Shown here: positions 50,493 to 59,772 of the stretch, piece after piece
Layout: every line of letters starts with the position of its first letter
How positions within the stretch are numbered: the stretch's first letter is position 1
Assembly (NCBI RefSeq): GCF_029892425.1
Contig: NZ_JARXWB010000009.1
Location: forward strand, 124,001 to 188,000
DNA length: 64,000 nt
Direction of reading: 5' to 3'
Source of the DNA: Bradyrhizobium sp. BR13661
GTDB taxonomy: Bacteria; Pseudomonadota; Alphaproteobacteria; Rhizobiales; Xanthobacteraceae
Notes under the pieces: generated by a model
Databases searched by the model: none
What the model was told of the DNA's origin: nothing
What the model saw: the letters and a program-made list of their open reading frames with translations, nothing else
Position numbers and translations under genes: made by a program

Positions 50493-51190
50493 TGGTTTGT
50501 TTCCGCAATCGGGACCGGGGTGCGTGCATTGGAATGTCCGAGCAGCCAGTTCACCAACAGCATTCCGGCGAACGCTCCGCAGAGCTCCGCGAGGATGAAG
50601 CCGGGGAGGTCGGTCGGACGAATGCCGGCGAACGTGTTTGTCAGCGACCGCGCGATGGCGACTGCCGGATTTGCGAATGAGGTGGAGGCGGTGAACCAAT
50701 AGGCCGCGGTGATGTAGAGGCCGACCAGCCAAGGCACGGCTGTCCGCTGAAAGCGGATCCCGGCCAGGATCGTCACGACCAGGCCGAAAGCCGCGACGGC
50801 TTCGGCGAACCATTGCGGGCCGCCGGTTCGAACCTTGGTCGAGAGATCGAGCAGGGGCAATCCGAACATCAGATGCGCCACAAATGTTCCCGCGATGCCG
50901 CCGGCGATCTGCGCAATCACGTAGAGCGCGGCCTCATTGACCGGAAGCTCGCGCTTGCCGGTGAAAACGAGCGTCACCGCCGGATTGAAATGCGCGCCGG
51001 AGATCGGACCGAGCACCGTGATCAGGACGACCAGAATGGCGCCGGTCGGCAGGGTGTTGCAGAGCAGTGCGAGCGCGACGTCCCTGGTCAGCGTCTCCGC
51101 CATGATGCCCGAGCCGACCACGGTGGCAACGAGAATGCCGGTGCCGAGCGCCTCGGCCGCGAGGCGCCGGGAAAGATCGAAAGTATCCAT
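50489..51190 (-). CDS. aqpS: Aquaglyceroporin-type arsenite channel
   Basis: 233 residues from ATG 51190, with six hydrophobic segments and the two half-helix motifs HFNPAVT (Asn69) and FANPAVAIARS. In Sinorhizobium meliloti a MIP channel named AqpS lies in the ars operon, lets arsenite made by ArsC leave the cell down its gradient, and replaces an ArsB pump. The arsR-aqpS-arsC order here matches that operon, without arsH. It shares one base with the arsR stop. Confidence 0.9.
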   Translation of the reverse strand: MDTFDLSRRLAAEALGTGILVATVVGSGIMAETLTRDVALALLCNTLPTGAILVVLITVLGPISGAHFNPAVTLVFTGKRELPVNEAALYVIAQIAGGIAGTFVAHLMFGLPLLDLSTKVRTGGPQWFAEAVAAFGLVVTILAGIRFQRTAVPWLVGLYITAAYWFTASTSFANPAVAIARSLTNTFAGIRPTDLPGFILAELCGAFAGMLLVNWLLGHSNARTPVPIAETNQ

Positions 51191-51549
51191 CAGCGGGCTC
51201 GCTCCGCTCTCCTTGGCGAACAACAGGATTGCAGGGTTTGAACCACGGGCTCGCAAACTTCAGGGCGTCCACCGCAGCAATCCTGCAGCAGGAAAACCGC
51301 AACATCGCGAAATTCTGTGAGGTTGGCGCGGTAGATGATTGACCGGCTCTGCCGCGCGGAGGTCACGAGGCGCGCGCGTGTGAGGATCGACAGATGCGCC
51401 GAGAGCGTATTTTGCGGGACTTCCAGCAGACGCGCGAGGTCGCCGGCCGCAAGGCCGTCAGGCTCGTGTTTCACCAGCGTCCGGAACGCCTCCAGGCGTG
51501 TCGACTGCGACAGGGCGGCGAGCGCCAGCATAGCGTCTTCAGTTTCCAT
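51190..51549 (-). CDS. arsR: ArsR-family arsenite-responsive repressor
   Basis: 119 residues. The winged helix LARLLEVPQNTLSAHLSILTRARLVTSARQSRSIIYRA is typical ArsR. The Cys are at the C-terminal end (Cys91, Cys92, Cys99, Cys109, Cys110) rather than in the classic ELCVCDL helix, the arrangement seen in Agrobacterium/Acidithiobacillus-type ArsR proteins that bind arsenite outside the DNA-binding helix. First gene of arsR-aqpS-arsC. The inverted repeat at 51546-51565 overlaps its start codon and fits autorepression. Confidence 0.93.
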   Translation of the reverse strand: METEDAMLALAALSQSTRLEAFRTLVKHEPDGLAAGDLARLLEVPQNTLSAHLSILTRARLVTSARQSRSIIYRANLTEFRDVAVFLLQDCCGGRPEVCEPVVQTLQSCCSPRRAERAR

Positions 51550-51565
51550 ATATCCAGATGTATGG
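51546..51565 (-). promoter_or_regulatory. Operator-like inverted repeat at the arsR start
   Basis: CCATA (51546-51550) and TATGG (51561-51565) form an inverted repeat with a 10-base centre. It spans the arsR start codon, an AT-rich spot in GC-rich DNA. A repressor here would block both transcription and initiation. Binding by ArsR is inferred from location only. Confidence 0.4.
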
Positions 51566-51620
51566 AATTATTGAGGGCTCGTCAATCCGGAATCCCAAAC
51601 CCCAATCTGAAATTGTATTT

Positions 51621-51640
51621 CGAATATTCTAGAAATATCG
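51621..51640 (+). promoter_or_regulatory. TTCTAGAA operator-like palindrome before second arsR
   Basis: CGAATATTCTAGAAATATCG, a nearly symmetrical 20-base sequence centred on the perfect palindrome TTCTAGAA (51627-51634). It lies 38 bases before the second arsR start. A very similar palindrome stands before the flavoprotein gene at 52016, which suggests both are bound by the same ArsR-type repressor. Confidence 0.55.
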
Positions 51641-51677
51641 TTTGACAGCTGGCGCCGAGGTGCGCATCGTACGCGTT

Positions 51678-51995
51678 ATGAAGATCGACGACGCAGCAGC
51701 ACGCCTCGAAGCCTTGGGCAACCGGACACGGCTCCAGATCTACCGGGCCTTGGTCCGGGCAGGGCACCCCGGCATGCCGGTTGGTCGCTTGCAGGAAAAG
51801 CTCAAGGTTCCGGCCTCGACGCTGTCTCATCATATCAAGACGTTGGTCTCGGTTGGCCTGGTCAGTCAGGTCAGGGAATCGACGACGCTTGTTTGTCACG
51901 CGAATTTCGATGCCATGCGAGGACTGGTGGATTTCCTGGCATCGGAGTGCTGCATGGACGAAGTCGGTTGCAAGGATACGCAAACGGCGGCCTGA
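51678..51995 (+). CDS. Second ArsR-family repressor
   Basis: 105 residues from ATG 51678 (the longer upstream frame overlaps the operator palindrome). The winged helix is RLQEKLKVPASTLSHHIKTLVSVGLVSQVREST. Cys73 and the C-terminal set Cys91, Cys92, Cys98 (SECCMDEVGC) are candidate arsenite ligands and differ from the first ArsR. It is divergent from the arsR-aqpS-arsC operon and 50 bases upstream of the flavoprotein gene. Its recognition helix and the TTCTAGAA boxes suggest it controls the rightward genes. Confidence 0.9.
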   Translation: MKIDDAAARLEALGNRTRLQIYRALVRAGHPGMPVGRLQEKLKVPASTLSHHIKTLVSVGLVSQVRESTTLVCHANFDAMRGLVDFLASECCMDEVGCKDTQTAA

Positions 51996-52015
51996 TTTTT
52001 TTGGTCGCTATTATT

Positions 52016-52035
52016 CGATGATTCTAGAATGATCG
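52016..52035 (+). promoter_or_regulatory. TTCTAGAA operator-like palindrome before the flavoprotein gene
   Basis: CGATGATTCTAGAATGATCG, 20 bases and near-palindromic around TTCTAGAA (52022-52029). It sits between the second arsR and the flavoprotein start (GTG 52046), overlapping the region where the ribosome site begins. It shares the core TTCTAGAA and the flanking AT-rich/CG-end pattern with 51621-51640. Confidence 0.5.
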
Positions 52036-52045
52036 GAGAAGCGAA

Positions 52046-53410
52046 GTGAACGACAAGACGGTAGCCATCATCGGGGCAGGTCCGGTCGGCCTCGCAGCCG
52101 CAGCGCATGTGCTCGAACGCGGCATGTCGCCGATCGTGCTCGAAGCCGGGCCACAAGCCGCGCACGCTGTTCGTCAGTGGCAGCACGTTCAGTTGTTCTC
52201 GCCGTGGGAATACAATGTCGACAAGGCGGCGGCGCGCCTGCTTGCGCCGACGGGGTGGAATTCGCCGGACCCTCAATCCTATCCAACCGGAGGCGAGTTG
52301 ATCGACCAATACCTCGATCCGCTCGCGACACGCACACCGCTCCGCGAGGTAATCCGCACCTCCAGTCGCGTGACGGCGATCAGCCGCGCCGGTTTCGACA
52401 AGGCGAAGACAAAGGGGCGGGAGCAGGCGCCGTTCGAAATCCGCTATCAGAACGGCAAGGGCCCCGAAGTGCTGCGCGCCGATGCTGTCATCGACGTCTC
52501 GGGCACATGGTTCTCTCCCAATCCCGCCGGCAGCAACGGCTTGCCGGCGATCGGTGAACGCGAGCACGCGGATCGCATTGCCTACGGCATGCCGGATGTG
52601 TGTGGCACCCATCACGCCAGACACGCTGGCAAGGCCGTTGCCGTGCTCGGCGCCGGTCATTCCGCAGTCGGCACGCTGATTGATCTCGTGCAACTGGCCG
52701 AAGAGGTGCCCGGCACGCAGGCCATCTGGCTGTTGCGCGGGGCCGATCCCGCCAAGGCCTTTGGCGGTGGAAGCAACGACAAGCTTGCCGCGCGCGGCGA
52801 GCTCGGCTCTCACTTCGCAGCGCTGGTGGCGGCCGGCAAAATCAGGGTGGAGACCGGATTTGGTGTCACTCACATCTCGGACTCCGGAGGCCGTCTCAAG
52901 ATTTTGGCCGGTGCCTGCTGCGGAGCGCGAAGCGTGGTGGCGGATGAGCTGGTCGTCTCCACTGGTTTCCGTCCCGATTTGTCGTTTCTGTCTGAGCTGC
53001 GGCTTCGGCTGGACCCGGCGATTGAGGCGCCCGCCGCGCTCGCGCCGCTGATCGATCCCAACGAGCACAGCTGCGGGACCGTCCGCCCCCATGGCGCTCG
53101 CGAACTCGCGCATGACGAGCCCGGCTTTTATCTCGCCGGCATGAAATCCTACGGCCGCGCGCCGACTTTCCTGATGATGACCGGCTACGAGCAGGTGCGC
53201 TCGGTCGTCGCCGACATCGCGGGTGACAAGAAAGCTGCGGCGCGGGTGGAGCTTGTGCTGCCTGAAACCGGCGTCTGCACACGCGGCGGCGTCGAGTCGG
53301 GAGCCGCAGCAGGATGCTGCGGCGGTCCGGCGAAGGACGAGGCATCGGCCTGCTGCGCCGCCGACGAAACCGCGAAGAAGGCAGGCAGCGCGGGGTGCGG
53401 TTGCTCGTGA
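52046..53410 (+). CDS. FAD-dependent oxidoreductase of the ars cluster (ArsO-like) with Cys-rich tail
   Basis: 454 residues from GTG 52046 with GGAG upstream. FAD-binding Rossmann fold VAIIGAGPVGLAAAAHVLE at the N-terminus, an NAD(P)-binding second GAGHSAVGTLIDL, and the flavin-monooxygenase-like YPTGGELIDQYL and GTWFSPNP. This resembles the ArsO-type flavoproteins found in arsenic clusters, whose reaction is not settled. The C-terminal about 35 residues are Cys-rich (GCCGG, ACC, GCGC), perhaps a metal or arsenite tether. Stop and next start share one base (TGATG). Confidence 0.82.
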   Translation: MNDKTVAIIGAGPVGLAAAAHVLERGMSPIVLEAGPQAAHAVRQWQHVQLFSPWEYNVDKAAARLLAPTGWNSPDPQSYPTGGELIDQYLDPLATRTPLREVIRTSSRVTAISRAGFDKAKTKGREQAPFEIRYQNGKGPEVLRADAVIDVSGTWFSPNPAGSNGLPAIGEREHADRIAYGMPDVCGTHHARHAGKAVAVLGAGHSAVGTLIDLVQLAEEVPGTQAIWLLRGADPAKAFGGGSNDKLAARGELGSHFAALVAAGKIRVETGFGVTHISDSGGRLKILAGACCGARSVVADELVVSTGFRPDLSFLSELRLRLDPAIEAPAALAPLIDPNEHSCGTVRPHGARELAHDEPGFYLAGMKSYGRAPTFLMMTGYEQVRSVVADIAGDKKAAARVELVLPETGVCTRGGVESGAAAGCCGGPAKDEASACCAADETAKKAGSAGCGCS

Positions 53411-54582
53411 TGCTGGTGCCTTCGGGCCCATTCGCGGTCGTCGTTGCGCTCGGCAGTGCGCAGACCATTGCGTGGGCGTCGAGCTACTATCTCCCGGCGA
53501 TCCTGGCTGCGCCGATTGCGCGGGATCTTGGTCTCGCGCCGACCTACGTGTTCGGCGCGCTGTCGGCCGCGCTCGTTATCTCCGGACTGCTCGGCCCGCG
53601 TGTCGGCCATGTCATCGATACGTTCGGAGGACGCAGGCTGCTTGCCGTCTCCAACCTCGTCTTTGTTGCGGGCCTGCTCCTCCTGTCCGTAGCGCACGGC
53701 GTGGCGCTGCTGATTGCAGCCTGGGTGTTGCTCGGGATTGGCATGGGCATGGGCCTTTATGAGGCGGCCTTCGCAACCCTTGCCCGCATCTATGGCGCCA
53801 ATGCGCGGAGAACCATCACCGGCATCACCCTGATCGCAGGTTTCGCCAGCACAGTCGGTTGGCCGCTCACGACCTGGCTCGCGTCGGAATACGGCTGGCG
53901 CGTCGCCTGCCAGGTCTGGGCGGTAATCCATATCAGCGTCGCCTTGCCATTCAATTTGTCGCTGCCGCGCGCCGTCCCATTGGATCAGCAGCCTCGGCCG
54001 AGCACGGGCGCGCACCAGCAATCCGGACGCCAGGATGAAACCTTCGCGATGGTGCTGCTGGCCTACATGTTTGCTGCGGTCGGCTTCGTCAGCTCCGGCA
54101 TCTCGGCCATTCTGCCGACGATGCTGGTTGCGTTCGGGGCGACGCCGGCGCAGGCCTTGTTCGCGGGAACTTTGGTTGGTCCCGCGCAGGTCGGCGCCCG
54201 GCTTCTGGAGGCGGGCTGGCTCGGCCGGTTTCATCCCCTGCTCTCGGCGAGACTGGCGACGCTGATGAACCCGATCGGTGTCGTCGCGCTGGTCGCGGGC
54301 GGTCCGTTCCTCGCGTCTACTTTTACGGTGCTCTATGGCGCGGGCAACGGCATCATCACCATTGCCCGCGGTACGCTCCCATTGGCGATCTTCGGGCCGG
54401 TGGGGTTTGGCAAGCGTGTCGGCATGATCTCGCTGCCCGGAAGGGCAACAGGTGCATTTGCGCCGCTCGTATTGGGATTGATGGTCGAGCATTTCGGCAG
54501 TAACGCGCTGTGGATCAGCGCGTTGGCGTCGATCTCGGCGTTCTTCGCGCTGCTATTGTTGCGCGCGGATCAGAAGCCATAA
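53410..54582 (+). CDS. MFS transporter of the ars cluster
   Basis: 390 residues from ATG 53410, overlapping the flavoprotein stop by one base; the longer upstream frame is spurious. About eleven to twelve membrane helices are visible, with an MFS motif A-like loop GPRVGHVIDTFGGRRLL between helices 2 and 3. MFS proteins in arsenic clusters include ArsJ (with a GAPDH partner, absent here) and ArsK (arsenite/methylarsenite efflux). Substrate is therefore open, but its coupling to the flavoprotein suggests it exports that enzyme's product. Confidence 0.85.
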   Translation: MLVPSGPFAVVVALGSAQTIAWASSYYLPAILAAPIARDLGLAPTYVFGALSAALVISGLLGPRVGHVIDTFGGRRLLAVSNLVFVAGLLLLSVAHGVALLIAAWVLLGIGMGMGLYEAAFATLARIYGANARRTITGITLIAGFASTVGWPLTTWLASEYGWRVACQVWAVIHISVALPFNLSLPRAVPLDQQPRPSTGAHQQSGRQDETFAMVLLAYMFAAVGFVSSGISAILPTMLVAFGATPAQALFAGTLVGPAQVGARLLEAGWLGRFHPLLSARLATLMNPIGVVALVAGGPFLASTFTVLYGAGNGIITIARGTLPLAIFGPVGFGKRVGMISLPGRATGAFAPLVLGLMVEHFGSNALWISALASISAFFALLLLRADQKP

Positions 54583-54751
54583 AGAGACGTCTGATGGGGG
54601 GAGAGCATTCGTAGCTTGAGCGGGTGGTCGCTGATTGCGGTCATGTGCATCGGACAGGTGGCGAAGAGTACCATGCATGTCTTGCAGGACATGCGCGTCG
54701 GTGGCGTCGTCGCCATGGTATGGTGAAGCTGTAACTCTCGTAATTCTAAAG

Positions 54752-56713
54752 TCAGTCACGGCTCAGCGCCACCACGGGGTCGAGGAAAGCCGCGCGGCGG
54801 GCGGGGAAGAAGCCGAAGGCGATTCCGATCCCGGTCGAGGTCAGGAACGCCGCGCCGATCGAGAACGGCGAATAGCTGACGCCAAATCCCGGAACCGCGA
54901 TGTTGACCGCAGTGCCGAGCAGCACCGCGATGAGAATGCCGGCGATACCGCCGATCGATGAGATCAGCGTCGCCTCGACCAGGAATTGCTGGAGGATGTC
55001 GCTGCGCCTGGCGCCGACCGCCATGCGGACGCCGATCTCGCCGATCCGCTCCGACACCGACACCAGCATGATGTTCATCACGCCGATGCCGCCGACGATC
55101 AGCGAGATCACCGCGATCGCGGCCACCAGGAAGGCGAGCGTCTGCGTCGTGCTGGTGATGGTGCGGCGGATGTCATCGGTGTTGAGGATGACGAAATCCT
55201 TGGTGTTGTGACGCTGCGTCAGCAGCGTGGTGACCGCGTCCTGCGCCAGATTGGTCGAGACCTCGTCGCTGATCCGGAGCAGAACGCTGCGCAGCGCGCG
55301 GTCGCCGGTGAATTGCGCCTGCACGGTGGTGTAGGGGAGGTAGACCGACAGGTTCTGGTTCGAGCCGAACCCGCCCTGCTGCTGCGCGATGACGCCGACG
55401 ATGCGGCAGGGCACCGTGCCGAGCCAGATGATGCGGCCGATCCCGGCGGTCTGGTCGTCGGCGAAAAAGGTCTTGCGGGTGTTCTCGTCGATGACGACCT
55501 GCCGCTCGATGTTGCGGACGGCGTCGCTGTCGAACAGGCGGCCTTTCGCGAGCTTGGCGCCCTTGACCTGGAAATAGCTCTCGCCGACGCCGTTCACCAG
55601 CACGTTGGACTCGTTGCCGCGGTAGCGCACCGTCGTGCTGGTCGACACCGTCGGGGTGACGCCGGCAATGAAACTCTGCCGGTCCAGCGCGCGGGCATCG
55701 GCGAGCACCAGCGTCTTGATCTTGCCGGCGCGCGCATCGCCGAAATCCTTGCCTGGAAACACCTCGATCGTGTTGGTGCCGAGGCTCGAGATGTCGGACA
55801 GCACCTTGCGCTGCGATGCGTTGCCAAGGGCTACGACCGACGACACCGCCGCGATGCCGATGATGATGCCGAGCATGGTGAGAAACGCGCGCAACCGATG
55901 CGCGGCCATCGCCACCAGCGCCATGCGCGATGCCTCGCGCAGACGTCCCAACGCGTTTGCCCAGCCTGCACCGCTGCCCTGCGCGGTCCGGATCATGGCC
56001 GGAGGCGGCTGCGGGGAAGCCACGGTCTCCGTGCGGCGGTCGGAGACGATCTTGCCGTCACTGAGCTCGATGATGCGCTCGGCACGCGCGGCGACGTCGG
56101 CATCGTGAGTGACGATGATGATCGTCCGCCCTTCGCTGCGCAGCTCTTTGAGGATCTTCAGGACTTCCTCGCCGCTGCGCCGGTCGAGCGCGCCGGTAGG
56201 CTCGTCGGCCAGGAACACCTCGGCGCCGTTGATCAAGGCGCGCGCGATCGAGACGCGCTGCTGCTGGCCGCCCGAGAGCTGGTTCGGGCGATGGCCGCCT
56301 CTGTCGCCGACGCCGAGCCGCGCGAGCAGCTGCTCCGCGCGCGTGCGCCGCTCCCGCGCATTCATGCCGGCATAGACGGCGGGGATCTCGACATTCGCGG
56401 CGGCGGAGAGATCCCCAAGCAGATGGTAGCGCTGGAAGATGAAGCCGAAATGCTCGCGGCGCAGCGCCGCCAGTTCGTCGGCGTCGAGTTCGGCGACGTT
56501 CTTGCCGGCGACGCGATAGGTTCCGGATGTCGGCCGGTCGAGGCAGCCGAGGATGTTGAGCAGCGTCGATTTGCCGGATCCGGACGAGCCGATGATCGCG
56601 ACCATCTCGCCGGGCGCGATGCTCAGCGACAGATCGTCGAGCGCAACGACCCTGGTGTCGCCGGCTGTGAACTTGCGGCGGACCTTGTCCAGCGCGATGA
56701 TCGGATCGGCCAT
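54752..56713 (-). CDS. macB: MacB-type ABC transporter (ATPase fused to permease)
   Basis: 653 residues. The N-terminal ATPase has Walker [10 protein letters not shown], signature [15 protein letters not shown] and Walker [13 protein letters not shown]. The C-terminal half has one helix ([30 protein letters not shown]), a large periplasmic domain ([18 protein letters not shown]...) and three more helices near the end with [31 protein letters not shown], the FtsX-like signature. MacB works with MacA and an outer-membrane channel to expel macrolides, peptides or lipids. It follows macA by one base. Confidence 0.96.
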   Translation of the reverse strand: MADPIIALDKVRRKFTAGDTRVVALDDLSLSIAPGEMVAIIGSSGSGKSTLLNILGCLDRPTSGTYRVAGKNVAELDADELAALRREHFGFIFQRYHLLGDLSAAANVEIPAVYAGMNARERRTRAEQLLARLGVGDRGGHRPNQLSGGQQQRVSIARALINGAEVFLADEPTGALDRRSGEEVLKILKELRSEGRTIIIVTHDADVAARAERIIELSDGKIVSDRRTETVASPQPPPAMIRTAQGSGAGWANALGRLREASRMALVAMAAHRLRAFLTMLGIIIGIAAVSSVVALGNASQRKVLSDISSLGTNTIEVFPGKDFGDARAGKIKTLVLADARALDRQSFIAGVTPTVSTSTTVRYRGNESNVLVNGVGESYFQVKGAKLAKGRLFDSDAVRNIERQVVIDENTRKTFFADDQTAGIGRIIWLGTVPCRIVGVIAQQQGGFGSNQNLSVYLPYTTVQAQFTGDRALRSVLLRISDEVSTNLAQDAVTTLLTQRHNTKDFVILNTDDIRRTITSTTQTLAFLVAAIAVISLIVGGIGVMNIMLVSVSERIGEIGVRMAVGARRSDILQQFLVEATLISSIGGIAGILIAVLLGTAVNIAVPGFGVSYSPFSIGAAFLTSTGIGIAFGFFPARRAAFLDPVVALSRD

Positions 56714-56714
56714 G

Positions 56715-57950
56715 TCAGAGACCTCCCGGTGGGCCGCCCGGCGTGCTGTGCGATGCGGTCTGCTCGTTCGCCTCGCCGGTGACGACCCGTTCGCCCTCGT
56801 CGAGGCCGGACTTGATCTCGACCGTGGTGCGATCGTTGAGACCGGTCTTGACCTCGCGCTCGCGCACGTCGCCCGAGGCGGCGAGGGTGCGCACCGTGCT
56901 GCGGCCGTCGGATTTTCGCATCACGGCGAGCGCGGGGATCACCTTCACGCGGCTCGCCTCGCCGGTGACGATGTGCACCTCGGCGGTCATGTAGGTCCGT
57001 AGCGCAAGATCCCTGTTCGGGACGCTGAAGACGCCGATGTAGTAGATCGCCGTGCTGGTCGAGCTCGATGAGCTCGAGCTTGAGCTCGAACTCGATGACG
57101 TCGTGGTGGAGGAGAAGCTGGCGTCGCTCTTGATCGATTCCGGCGCCGGCTCGATCTGCTCCAGCCGGGCCTCGTAGCGATGGTCCTGGTCGCCGAGGAT
57201 GGTGAAGTAGAGCGACTGCCCCGGCTTGACCTTGACGATGTCGGTCTCGGAAATCTCTGCCCGTACCGTCATCGTCTCGAGCTGGCCGAGCACGACGATG
57301 GTCGGTGCGGACTGCACCGCGTTGACGGTCTGACCTTCCTGCGCGACGGTGGCCAGCACCGTGCCGTCGATCGGCGCGGTGATGCGGGTGTAGTCGAGAT
57401 TGACTCTCGCGGTCTCGACGCTGGCTTCGGCGCCGACGATCAGGGCTTCGAGGGCGGCGATCTGGGCGCGGGTCTGCAGCACGGTCGAGTCCGCGCTGTC
57501 GAAATCGCTGCGCGACGTCGCGCGCTGGGCCAAGGTCGCCTGCTGGCGCGCGAGGTTGGCTTCGGCCAGCACCAGCGCGGCCTCCTTTTCGTCCTTCTGC
57601 GCGCGATAATTCTTCAGCGAGGCTTCCGAGCTGCGCAGATCGTTCTGCTTGGTGACGGGATCGATCTGGGCGATGACGTCGCCGGCCCTGACGGTGTCGC
57701 CGACGCGAACGTTGAGCGCGGTGATCCGGCCCGACACCTGCGCGCCGACGGCGGTCAGCCGCGCCGGCTTGAGCGTGCCGCTCGCGAGCACCTCCTCGCG
57801 CAGATCGCCGACGGTCACGGGAGCCGTGATGTAGGACTGCGCCTTGCTCGACGTCCCAGGAAAGCGCGTAGCCGCGACCACGCCCGTCACCACGATGGCA
57901 ATCACGGCCGCGGCGATCTTCACGCGCCTGGTGGTGATGATCCCGGTCAC
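56715..57950 (-). CDS. macA: MacA-type periplasmic adaptor with poly-serine tract
   Basis: 411 residues. A single N-terminal helix (VKIAAAVIAIVVTGVVAAT) anchors it. The adaptor parts are in order: lipoyl half-motif (GTLKPARLTAVGAQVSGRITALNVRVGDTVRAGDVIAQID), a coiled hairpin (about residues 105-165), the second lipoyl half, beta-barrel and membrane-proximal domains (VKPGQSLYFTILGDQ). Between residues about 280 and 300 the barrel domain contains thirteen consecutive Ser after three Thr, unusual for MacA. Its start overlaps the outer-membrane gene stop by four bases. Confidence 0.93.
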   Translation of the reverse strand: MTGIITTRRVKIAAAVIAIVVTGVVAATRFPGTSSKAQSYITAPVTVGDLREEVLASGTLKPARLTAVGAQVSGRITALNVRVGDTVRAGDVIAQIDPVTKQNDLRSSEASLKNYRAQKDEKEAALVLAEANLARQQATLAQRATSRSDFDSADSTVLQTRAQIAALEALIVGAEASVETARVNLDYTRITAPIDGTVLATVAQEGQTVNAVQSAPTIVVLGQLETMTVRAEISETDIVKVKPGQSLYFTILGDQDHRYEARLEQIEPAPESIKSDASFSSTTTSSSSSSSSSSSSSTSTAIYYIGVFSVPNRDLALRTYMTAEVHIVTGEASRVKVIPALAVMRKSDGRSTVRTLAASGDVREREVKTGLNDRTTVEIKSGLDEGERVVTGEANEQTASHSTPGGPPGGL

Positions 57951-59494
57951 TTCAGCGCCTCCCGCAGGTGAGGTCCCGTGTTGGTATCGACGATGATCGG
58001 CGTCGACACATCGACCGGCTCGACCCAGCCGCCACCGAGTGCCTTGGCGAGCGCGATGTAGTCCTTGGCCGCCGACACCTTGCTCTGGATCAGCGAATCC
58101 TCGGCCGAATAGAGCGAGCGCTCGGCGTCGAGCACGTCGATGAAGCTGGCGCTTCCGGTCTCGAACAGCGATCGCGACAGTTTCGCGGCCTCGCGATAAT
58201 TCTTCGCCGCTTCCGTCAGCTTGGTGGCGCGCACGCGTTCCTGCGACAGCGAGACCAGCGCGTTCTCGACGTCCTCGAGTGCGGTGAGCAGGGTGGAATG
58301 GAATGTCGCGAAGGCCTGGTCGCGCTGCGCTTCGGCAATCCTGACGGTGGCGAGGCGTTTTCCCGCGTCGAACACCGGCACCGTCACCGAAGGCCCGACC
58401 GACCAGCTGACGCTGGAATATTTGGCGAGATCGCCGACGCGCAGGGCCGACGTGCCGACCGAGCCGGTCACCGACACCGCCGGGTAGCGGTCGGCCTCGG
58501 CCGCGCCGATCTTGGCGGTGGCCTGCGCCAGCTTGCGCTCCGCGCTGGCGACGTCGGGACGGCTGGTGAGGAGATCGGCGGGGAGCCCCGTGGGCAATGG
58601 CATGCGCGGCGCCGGCACGGGCGCGGACCGCGCCATCAGTGCGGCTATCGCATCGGGCGGCCGGCCGAGCAGAATGCCGAGCCGGTGGATATCGGCGGCG
58701 AGCGCGGCCCGATAGGTCGGAACGTTCGCTTCCGTGCTCGCGGCTTGCGCGGTGGCCTTGCTGAGGTCGACGGCATTGCCGCTGCCGGCGTCATACTTGC
58801 TGCGGGTGAGCTTTTCGGTGTCGCGTTGCGAGACCGAGGTGCGCTCCGCCAGCGCGATGCGGGCCTGATAGCCGCGCGCCTCGACATAGTAGGAGGCGAC
58901 GTCGCCGATCAGCGTGACGAGACTATTGCGCAGGTCTTCGCCGGCCGATTGCTCGCTGCGGACCGCGGCCTCGACGCTTCGCTGGGTCCCGCCGAACAGA
59001 TCGAGCTCCCAGGTCGAATCGAAGCTTCCCTGGTGCAGCGCGTAAGGCGCGCTGTCGACGCCGGCAGAGGCGGCGCTGGTCTTGTTGTCGGTCACCTCGG
59101 CGGTGCCGCTGACGGATGGAAACAGGCCGGCTGCGGTTTGTTGAACCGTCGCGCGCGCCTCGCGCACCACGGCCTTTGCCTTGGCGACATCGGGATTGGC
59201 GGCGACGGCTTCTTCGATCAGGCGATTGAGCAGCGGATCGCGCAGGCGCAGCCACCAGCGATCGAGCTTGCCGGCATTGCGGCGATACGATGTCGCGCTC
59301 CAATGCGCCGGCAGATCGGGCTTGGGTGGACCAGCATAGTCCGGACCGACCGCGCAGCCCGCCAAGGCGCCGCCCAGCAACAGTGCGACAGCGGCGGAAC
59401 GGACCGAGAGCGCATCGCGCCACAGGCAGGGCGTCCGATGATGGCTCTCCTTTGCAGCTGGCACGGGAACGACGGCGAACGGGTGAAACGGCAT
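57947..59494 (-). CDS. Outer-membrane efflux lipoprotein (NodT/OprM family)
   Basis: 515 residues. The lipobox LAGC puts the lipidated Cys at about residue 47, after an unusually long N-terminal segment, so the true start may be later. It continues AVGPDYAGPPKPDLPAHW and the two repeated coiled-coil halves of TolC-like channels (SLVTLIGDVASYYVEARGYQARIALAERT and AFATFHSTLLTALEDVENALVSLSQE), with VDLSKATAQAASTEANVPTYRAALAADIHRLGILLGRPP. It is the outer part of the tripartite MacAB-type pump encoded just downstream in one operon. Confidence 0.93.
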   Translation of the reverse strand: MPFHPFAVVPVPAAKESHHRTPCLWRDALSVRSAAVALLLGGALAGCAVGPDYAGPPKPDLPAHWSATSYRRNAGKLDRWWLRLRDPLLNRLIEEAVAANPDVAKAKAVVREARATVQQTAAGLFPSVSGTAEVTDNKTSAASAGVDSAPYALHQGSFDSTWELDLFGGTQRSVEAAVRSEQSAGEDLRNSLVTLIGDVASYYVEARGYQARIALAERTSVSQRDTEKLTRSKYDAGSGNAVDLSKATAQAASTEANVPTYRAALAADIHRLGILLGRPPDAIAALMARSAPVPAPRMPLPTGLPADLLTSRPDVASAERKLAQATAKIGAAEADRYPAVSVTGSVGTSALRVGDLAKYSSVSWSVGPSVTVPVFDAGKRLATVRIAEAQRDQAFATFHSTLLTALEDVENALVSLSQERVRATKLTEAAKNYREAAKLSRSLFETGSASFIDVLDAERSLYSAEDSLIQSKVSAAKDYIALAKALGGGWVEPVDVSTPIIVDTNTGPHLREALK

Positions 59495-59772
59495 TAGATC
59501 GGCAAAAATCCATGGGCATGGACGGGAAGGGGCTCATCCCCTTGGGAGCGACCGCCCGCGCGAATGCGAGGCCTGGATCAGGTGCCGGCCGATTGTGGCC
59601 TTTCGGCAGAAGGAATATTTCTGAGATGTAAACAGATGTTGCTGGCGTCTCTCGACGGACGAGGCGCGCTCAGGTCGCAGCCGGGATGAAGCGGAGCGTG
59701 CCGGCCTGGCGCGTTGGCTTGCCGGTGTCGTGCTCGACGCTGCGGGCGGCCCGCACAGCGCGACAGGCCTGC

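Noticed and set aside
54986..56782. 598-codon frame antisense to macB
   Set aside because: macB has all ABC and FtsX motifs; the reverse frame is Arg/Asp/His-rich without domains.
57055..57120. Tandem GAGCTC/CTCGAG units as a regulatory repeat
   Set aside because: They lie inside macA and encode the poly-Ser tract in frame, so they are recorded as a coding repeat.
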